In this document: positions 51,395 to 55,765 of the stretch, one piece after another
Position numbering within the stretch: the first letter of the stretch is position 1
Layout of the letters: every line of letters starts with the position of its first letter
DNA from: Burkholderiales bacterium
Lineage (GTDB): Bacteria; Pseudomonadota; Gammaproteobacteria; Burkholderiales; Burkholderiaceae_C
Reading direction: 5' to 3'
Assembly: GCA_025358485.1 (NCBI GenBank)
Contig: JANYJJ010000104.1
Span: 1 to 55,765 of the forward strand
Length of the DNA: 55,765 nt
The notes under the pieces: generated by a model
Told to the model about the DNA's origin: nothing
What the model saw: only the letters and a program-made list of their open reading frames with translations
Databases searched by the model: none
Made by a program: the position numbers and the translations under genes

Positions 51395-52222
51395 ATGTGG
51401 AATTTCATCAAACCCCGACAAGGCAATTTGCGCGCATGGCAGCTCGGTTTGCTGGTGGCCATCTTCGTGTTTTGGCATGTGGCGACCAAGCCGGGTTTGA
51501 TCCCACCGCTGGTGTTTGAAAACGACCAACAAGCCGCGTTTTTCTTCGGCGAGCCGCTGAAGATTTTTGGCCGCATTTGGGCCTGGTTTTTCACCAACGC
51601 CGACATCTATCAGCACCTCTGGGTCACGCTGCTGGAAACCGTGCTGGCCTTTGGCATCGGCACCTTGTTGGGCTTGGGCTGCGGTCTGTGGCTGGCGCTC
51701 AGCCCCATGGCGGCGGCCATCGCCGACCCCTACATCAAGGCGCTGAACAGTATGCCGCGCGTCATTTTGGCGCCCATCTTTGCGGTTTGGTTTGGGTTGG
51801 GCATTGCCAGCAAAGTGGCGCTGGGCGTCACGCTGGTGTTCTTCATTGTTTTCTTCAACGTCTATCAAGGCGTGAAAGAGGTCAGCCCCGTGGTGTTGGC
51901 CAACGCGCGCATGTTGGGCGCGTCACAAAAACAACTGCTGCGCCACGTGTATTTGCCCAGCGCCACCAGTTGGGTGTTCAGCTCGCTCCACACCAGCGTG
52001 GGCTTGGCGTTTGTGGGTGCGGTGGTGGGCGAGTATTTGGGCTCTTCGCGCGGTGTGGGTTATTTGATTTTGCAAGCCGAAGGCGCGTTTGATATCAACA
52101 CCGTGATGGCCGGCATCTTGGTACTCACCGTCTTTGCATTGATGCTGGACGCAGCCGTCGGCAAGGCCGAAAAACGGCTGATGAAGTGGCAGCCGAAGTC
52201 GGGCGAGACCGAGAAGTTGTGA
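51395..52222 (+). CDS. NitT/TauT-type ABC transporter permease
   Basis: 275-residue inner-membrane permease. ATG 51395 (MWNFIKPRQGNLRAWQLG) is chosen because the first membrane segment follows directly; the frame is open into the ATPase gene. The ABC-coupling loop is KALNSMPRVILAPIFAVWFGLGIASKVALG near residues 115-150, and the EAA-like region continues with VYQGVKEVSPVVLANARMLGAS. Last gene of the importer; it converges with the Gcr-family gene 16 bases away. Confidence 0.93.
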   Translation: MWNFIKPRQGNLRAWQLGLLVAIFVFWHVATKPGLIPPLVFENDQQAAFFFGEPLKIFGRIWAWFFTNADIYQHLWVTLLETVLAFGIGTLLGLGCGLWLALSPMAAAIADPYIKALNSMPRVILAPIFAVWFGLGIASKVALGVTLVFFIVFFNVYQGVKEVSPVVLANARMLGASQKQLLRHVYLPSATSWVFSSLHTSVGLAFVGAVVGEYLGSSRGVGYLILQAEGAFDINTVMAGILVLTVFALMLDAAVGKAEKRLMKWQPKSGETEKL

Positions 52223-52238
52223 ATCTGCGCTGTGTGCC

Positions 52239-54275
52239 TCAACCCCGAGGTGGCACGAGGAAACTGCTTGGCGTGCTGATCACGCGGCGGCGAATGGCGC
52301 TGTAAATTCGGCTGCGATCGGCCAGGCGTATGCCGCGTGAGCGCAAGGCCACTTTGAAGGCCAGCCAAAAGCTCACACCCAAATTCAACACCGCGATGGC
52401 CGGGATGCTGGCCACGCACCACCAGAACGCACTGGTGTGCACCACCGCCCAGCCTTGCGCGCCCACCGCTGCAGCCAACTGACCGGTTGATAAGGTGACG
52501 TGACGCACTTCCAGCGGCAGGCCAAAAAACGCGGCCACCGCGGGCACCAGGCCCAGCAAAAATCCAAGCGAAATGTTCGATGCGTAGCCCGACACATTGG
52601 CGCGCCAATAGCTTGCCCAACGCTGAGCGCGCGCCGCGCCCAAACGCGCCACGATGTGTGGGTTCCAGGCGATGGCGCTGTCCAGACGGTTCCAGACAAA
52701 CCAGTTTTCCACCCAGCCGGCAATCAGTGAGCTGGTGAACAGCAGCACGCCGGTGAAGCCCGCAAACAACGCGGTGGGTCCGAGGAAAGTCAGCGACTCC
52801 AGCACGTGCTGCGCGTCTTTCGCGCCCACCACGGGCGCGCCGAAAACAGCGCGGCTGAGCCATTGCACTGCCAGCACGATGGGGATCACCGCGCTCAGGT
52901 TGCCAATGATGCCCGCCACCTGCGAGCGGATCAAATGCGCCACCTCGTCCACAAAGCCTTCCACCGCCGCTTCATCGGCCAGGTTGCCTAGCTTGTTGGC
53001 CATGGCGGGCGCTGTCATGGCCGGTTGTTTGGTGGCCACAGTCCAGTGCAAAACATGCACCAACACAAAACTGCCGGCGTAATTTGCGCCCGCCAAAAAG
53101 CCGGCCCAAAAAGCCGACACGCTGAGTGCACCCAGCGCAAACTTCATCAGCGTGGTGCCTGCGATCACCGCACCGCCACCGGCTGCTGTGCGCAGCATGT
53201 GCCCATACTCTGAGCGGTCGCGGGTGATGTAGTGCTCGCCCCGTTCGGCGCTGCGCTCGGCCACCTTGCGAGCCAGCAACGAATAGTGACGCGAGAACAG
53301 CGCCCGCACACTGCGCCGCTCATTGGCAGTGCGCACCAAATCTGCCAGCAGCAGGCTCATGTCGCGAGACGGTTGGGCGCTGAGCACACAGGTCAGCAGT
53401 TGCTCAATGCGGTGGGTGCGTTCGCGCAGCTGATCCACCTCGAACACCACGTTGATGGACACGCCGTTTTCTTCCAAATGCTCGTGCACCGAGTCGGCGC
53501 ATTGCCGACAGGTGTCCAGCAAAGCGCGAAGGTATTGCGCGCTGCGCAGCAGCTCGGCGCTGTCAGACTGCGCGCGGATTTGGTCGCAGACCGCCTCGGC
53601 CACGCGGGCCAGTTGGTTGAAGGGCGCGTCCAGCAGCAAGTTTTCGCTCATGCGTTGGCGCAGCGAACTGGAAAACCCCGAGGCACGCACAGAGCTGCCC
53701 AAAAACATGATGGCGTCGAGCAGCGGGGTTTGCCACTGGAGGTGCGACTGGAACTGCTGCTGGGCTTGCGGCTGCGGCGTTTGAACCACGTTCAAAGCCA
53801 TCAAACTTTGCAGCGTGAGGTCGTCAATCGCCTCCAGCCACAACGCGTCGTCGGCATCGGGAAACAGCAGGGCGAACAACTCGCCCAAGTCGGTGGTCAC
53901 CGGCGTTTGGGGCAGCAGCTTCAAGCGCAGCCTCTGCAACAGCTCGCCAGCGAAGTGCGTGCGCGGCGCGAAGCCGAAATCGGCAAACAGCGCGGCCACA
54001 TCCACACCTTGCCAAAACTGATGCAACAGCATGGCCACGTTTTGGTGGTGCTCGGGATTGCGGTCCAGCACGTTGAGCAAATGCTTCAAGCGCAAGACCG
54101 GCGTGGGCGTTTGGGGTTCGCCCGGAACCGGCGCATGACGCAACCACTCCATGGCACGAATCAGCCACAAATGGCGCTCGGCCAGGGTGTGTTGTGCAGT
54201 GGCCGATGCGTCAGCGGTCGGCGCTGCAGCGTTGAGCAGCGCGGTCAGGTCCCAAGGCGCCGCGCGGTCAGGCAT
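52239..54275 (-). CDS. Gcr-family membrane protein, annotated elsewhere as site-specific recombinase
   Basis: 678-residue protein. The N-terminal half (residues 1-375) is helical and soluble (LRLKHLLNVLDRNPEHHQNVAMLLHQFW, NVVFEVDQLRERTHRIEQLL). The C-terminal half has six or more membrane segments (FWAGFLAGANYAGSFVLVHVLHWTVATKQPAMTAPAMA, LSAVIPIVLAVQWLSRAVF, GVLLFTSSLIAGWVENWFVWNRL). This is the family named after gonococcal Gcr. I see no tyrosine or serine recombinase catalytic motif, and a membrane role seems more likely than recombination. ATG 54275 is used because it follows the apaG stop by five bases. Confidence 0.85.
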   Translation of the reverse strand: MPDRAAPWDLTALLNAAAPTADASATAQHTLAERHLWLIRAMEWLRHAPVPGEPQTPTPVLRLKHLLNVLDRNPEHHQNVAMLLHQFWQGVDVAALFADFGFAPRTHFAGELLQRLRLKLLPQTPVTTDLGELFALLFPDADDALWLEAIDDLTLQSLMALNVVQTPQPQAQQQFQSHLQWQTPLLDAIMFLGSSVRASGFSSSLRQRMSENLLLDAPFNQLARVAEAVCDQIRAQSDSAELLRSAQYLRALLDTCRQCADSVHEHLEENGVSINVVFEVDQLRERTHRIEQLLTCVLSAQPSRDMSLLLADLVRTANERRSVRALFSRHYSLLARKVAERSAERGEHYITRDRSEYGHMLRTAAGGGAVIAGTTLMKFALGALSVSAFWAGFLAGANYAGSFVLVHVLHWTVATKQPAMTAPAMANKLGNLADEAAVEGFVDEVAHLIRSQVAGIIGNLSAVIPIVLAVQWLSRAVFGAPVVGAKDAQHVLESLTFLGPTALFAGFTGVLLFTSSLIAGWVENWFVWNRLDSAIAWNPHIVARLGAARAQRWASYWRANVSGYASNISLGFLLGLVPAVAAFFGLPLEVRHVTLSTGQLAAAVGAQGWAVVHTSAFWWCVASIPAIAVLNLGVSFWLAFKVALRSRGIRLADRSRIYSAIRRRVISTPSSFLVPPRG

Positions 54276-54280
54276 GCCGG

Positions 54281-54658
54281 TCAATGCAAGGCTGAGGCAA
54301 GCGTCAATCCAAACTCTGCAACATGCGCCTCGAAAGGCTGGGCCTCGTCTGTCATGCAAAAAAACGTGCCGCGCATCGTGCCTTGCGGCGTGGCAATTCG
54401 CGTCCAACTGGTGTACTCAAACTGCTCGCCAGGTTTGAGCACTGGCTGATGGCCCACCACCGCCAAGCCGCGCACTTCGTCAACGTGACCGTGGGCGTCG
54501 GTCACCGTCCAATGCCGGGCAATCAATTGCGCCGTGACGGGGCCGGTATTGCGCACCGTCACGGTGTAGGCGAATGCATGCTGGTTTGCGGCTGGGTCAG
54601 ACTGTTCGGCCAGGTGACGCACAGCCACCGAGCACGTGAATTCAGGATGGGTCATCAA
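54281..54658 (-). CDS. apaG: ApaG protein (DUF525)
   Basis: 125-residue fibronectin-III-like beta protein. Family blocks: FAYTVTVRNTGPVTAQLIARHWTVTDAHGHVDEVRGLAVVGHQPVLKPGEQFEYTS begins the core (residues about 28 onwards), then GTMRGTFFCMTDE. Linked to cobalt/magnesium resistance in enterobacteria; molecular function unsettled. It is divergent from rpe with 31 bases between the starts and upstream of the Gcr-family gene, an arrangement I recall from related genomes. Confidence 0.93.
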   Translation of the reverse strand: MMTHPEFTCSVAVRHLAEQSDPAANQHAFAYTVTVRNTGPVTAQLIARHWTVTDAHGHVDEVRGLAVVGHQPVLKPGEQFEYTSWTRIATPQGTMRGTFFCMTDEAQPFEAHVAEFGLTLASALH

Positions 54659-54689
54659 CCGATTCTAGGCAGCCTCCTAAAATCAAAAC

Positions 54690-55376
54690 ATGACATCACG
54701 CACCTACCGCATCGCCCCCAGCATCTTGTCCGCCGACTTTGCCCGCTTGGGTGACGAGGTTAAAAACGTCATCGCTGGCGGTGCCGACTGGATTCACTTT
54801 GACGTGATGGACAACCACTACGTCCCCAACCTCACTTTCGGCCCCATGGTGTGCCAGGCGCTGCGCAAGCATGCCGTGAATTCAAGCGGTGCGAAAGTGC
54901 CCATCGATGTTCACTTGATGGTGCAGCCGGTTGACGCGCTGGCGCAGGCGTTTTGCAAGGCCGGTGCCGACTTGGTGAGCTTTCACCCCGACGCCTCTGG
55001 CCACGTCGACCGCACTTTGCAGCTCATCCAAGCCGAAGGCTGCCAAGCGGGTTTGGTGTTCAACCCGGCGGTGCCGCTGGACGTGCTGGAGTGGGTGATC
55101 GACAAGGTCGATTTGGTGCTCATCATGAGCGTCAACCCCGGCTTCGGCGGCCAAAGCTTCATCCCCAGCGCGTTGAAAAAAATTGAGCAAGCGCGCCGCA
55201 TCATTGACGCCAGCGGGCGCGACATTCGCTTGGAGGTGGACGGCGGCATCAAGATCGACAACATCCGCGATGTGGCCAATGCCGGTGCCGACACCTTTGT
55301 GGCGGGCAGCGCCATCTTCAACACGCCCGATTACAAGGCGGTGATTGATGCCATGCGCGCGAAGCTTGCGCAGTAA
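54690..55376 (+). CDS. rpe: Ribulose-phosphate 3-epimerase
   Basis: 228-residue TIM-barrel enzyme interconverting ribulose 5-phosphate and xylulose 5-phosphate. Motifs: [37 protein letters not shown] with metal-binding Asp, [41 protein letters not shown] and [19 protein letters not shown] hexamer ends only six bases before the ATG, so the transcript may be leaderless or nearly so. The next gene starts right at the stop (TAAATG), giving an rpe-gph operon. Confidence 0.96.
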   Translation: MTSRTYRIAPSILSADFARLGDEVKNVIAGGADWIHFDVMDNHYVPNLTFGPMVCQALRKHAVNSSGAKVPIDVHLMVQPVDALAQAFCKAGADLVSFHPDASGHVDRTLQLIQAEGCQAGLVFNPAVPLDVLEWVIDKVDLVLIMSVNPGFGGQSFIPSALKKIEQARRIIDASGRDIRLEVDGGIKIDNIRDVANAGADTFVAGSAIFNTPDYKAVIDAMRAKLAQ

Positions 55377-55765
55377 ATGCAGCGCATGAACTTGCAAGGC
55401 ATCCAAGCCGCCATCGTTGACCTGGACGGCACCATGATCGACACCCAAGCCGACTTCGTCGTCGCCTTGAATGCGACGATGGACGCCTTGAATTTGTCGC
55501 AAGTTGACGCCCATTTTGTGTCGCACACCGTGGGCAAAGGCTCAGAGCATCTGATACGCGGCACCTTGGCGCACGTGAACGCAGATGCCTCGCTTTACGA
55601 CTCGGCGCGGGCGCTCTATCAAGCTCACTATCTGCGCATCAACGGCGACCACTCGGCGGTTTATCCGGGCGTGATCGAAGGCTTGCAAAAGCTTCAGGCT
55701 CGCGGTTGGAAATTGGCTTGTCTGACCAACAAACCCACGGCTTTTGCGCTGCCGCTGCTGCACAA
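55377..55765 (+). CDS. gph: Phosphoglycolate phosphatase, 5' part (cut by window edge)
   Basis: HAD-superfamily phosphatase; the first 129 codons are present. The nucleophile motif is IVDLDGTMIDTQAD, with the Thr/Lys region LACLTNKPTAFALP near the edge. The first Asp acts as nucleophile, the second as acid/base. The ATG at 55377 directly follows the rpe stop; a second ATG at 55386 is possible. Gph removes 2-phosphoglycolate formed in DNA repair or photorespiration and is commonly found after rpe. Confidence 0.9.
   Translation, partial: MQRMNLQGIQAAIVDLDGTMIDTQADFVVALNATMDALNLSQVDAHFVSHTVGKGSEHLIRGTLAHVNADASLYDSARALYQAHYLRINGDHSAVYPGVIEGLQKLQARGWKLACLTNKPTAFALPLLH

Noticed and set aside
52223..52260. 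Hairpin-like sequence at the junction of the ABC permease and Gcr-family genes
   Set aside because: The arms pair only with a two-base bulge and no T-tract follows on either strand, so a terminator is not supported.

Overview
The window reads as a chromosomal segment of a high-GC betaproteobacterium, most likely a Burkholderiales of the Comamonadaceae type. The reasons are the tkt - membrane protein - gap gene order, the Burkholderiales-type porin, amiE/fmdA/urt amide genes beside an NCS1-linked sensor kinase, the metX-metW pair, and a 26-bp dispersed repeat resembling repeats I know from that family. No tRNA, rRNA, CRISPR array, insertion sequence or prophage was seen. Genus-level identity cannot be fixed from the sequence alone.

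Layout. (1) 1-7.5 kb: central carbon and housekeeping genes: tkt, a small membrane protein and gap, translationally coupled; a cytosine-deaminase-like amidohydrolase; a GST; and a convergent glutamate-synthase-like flavoprotein. (2) 7.7-25.7 kb: a large amide/urea nitrogen locus. On the minus strand are a five-gene urea/amide ABC transporter (urtABCDE/fmd type), formamidase fmdA, zinc-ribbon fmdB, aliphatic amidase amiE, and a MoxR-type AAA+ ATPase with a VWA partner. Divergent from urtA is a fused NCS1-transporter/hybrid histidine kinase followed by a LuxR-type response regulator. An identical 16-bp inverted element (in opposite orientation) lies upstream of both amiE and urtA and is the best candidate operator for that two-component system. 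An AT-richer Eco29kI-like type II restriction-modification pair sits on the opposite strand between fmdB and amiE. (3) 25.7-31.1 kb: a SAM-II riboswitch plus terminator in front of a natural metX-metW fusion, a secreted MBL-fold hydrolase, a porin, and a YpfH-like esterase that has lost its nucleophilic serine.

(4) 31.1-42.8 kb: a stress/light-type lipid region: a diiron ferritin-like protein, a FeS photolyase with its DUF2256 partner, the decayed remains of a B12-type MerR photoreceptor (LitR/CarH class), glutathione peroxidase, and a tightly coupled eight-gene operon (FAD amine-oxidase-like, DUF1365, cyclopropane synthase-like methyltransferase, chalcone-isomerase-like, MFS, DUF3833 lipoprotein, SDR, NTF2-like). 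(5) 42.8-55.8 kb: an orphan PhnD-like binding protein, an AcoR-like regulator lacking the AAA+ domain, nadC-DUF4936-ubiX, a glycerate 2-kinase, an SDR, a TauT/NitT-type ABC transporter, a Gcr-family membrane protein, apaG, rpe and the start of gph.

How the parts may work together. The amide locus looks like one regulon: a membrane transporter-like sensor detects an amide, urea or nucleobase-like ligand, the LuxR regulator binds the 16-bp element, and import (UrtABCDE) and hydrolysis (AmiE, FmdA) supply ammonium plus formate or carboxylates. The MoxR/VWA pair is placed to mature or repair a protein of this pathway. In the lipid/light region the presumed repressor is broken, which predicts constitutive or differently controlled expression.
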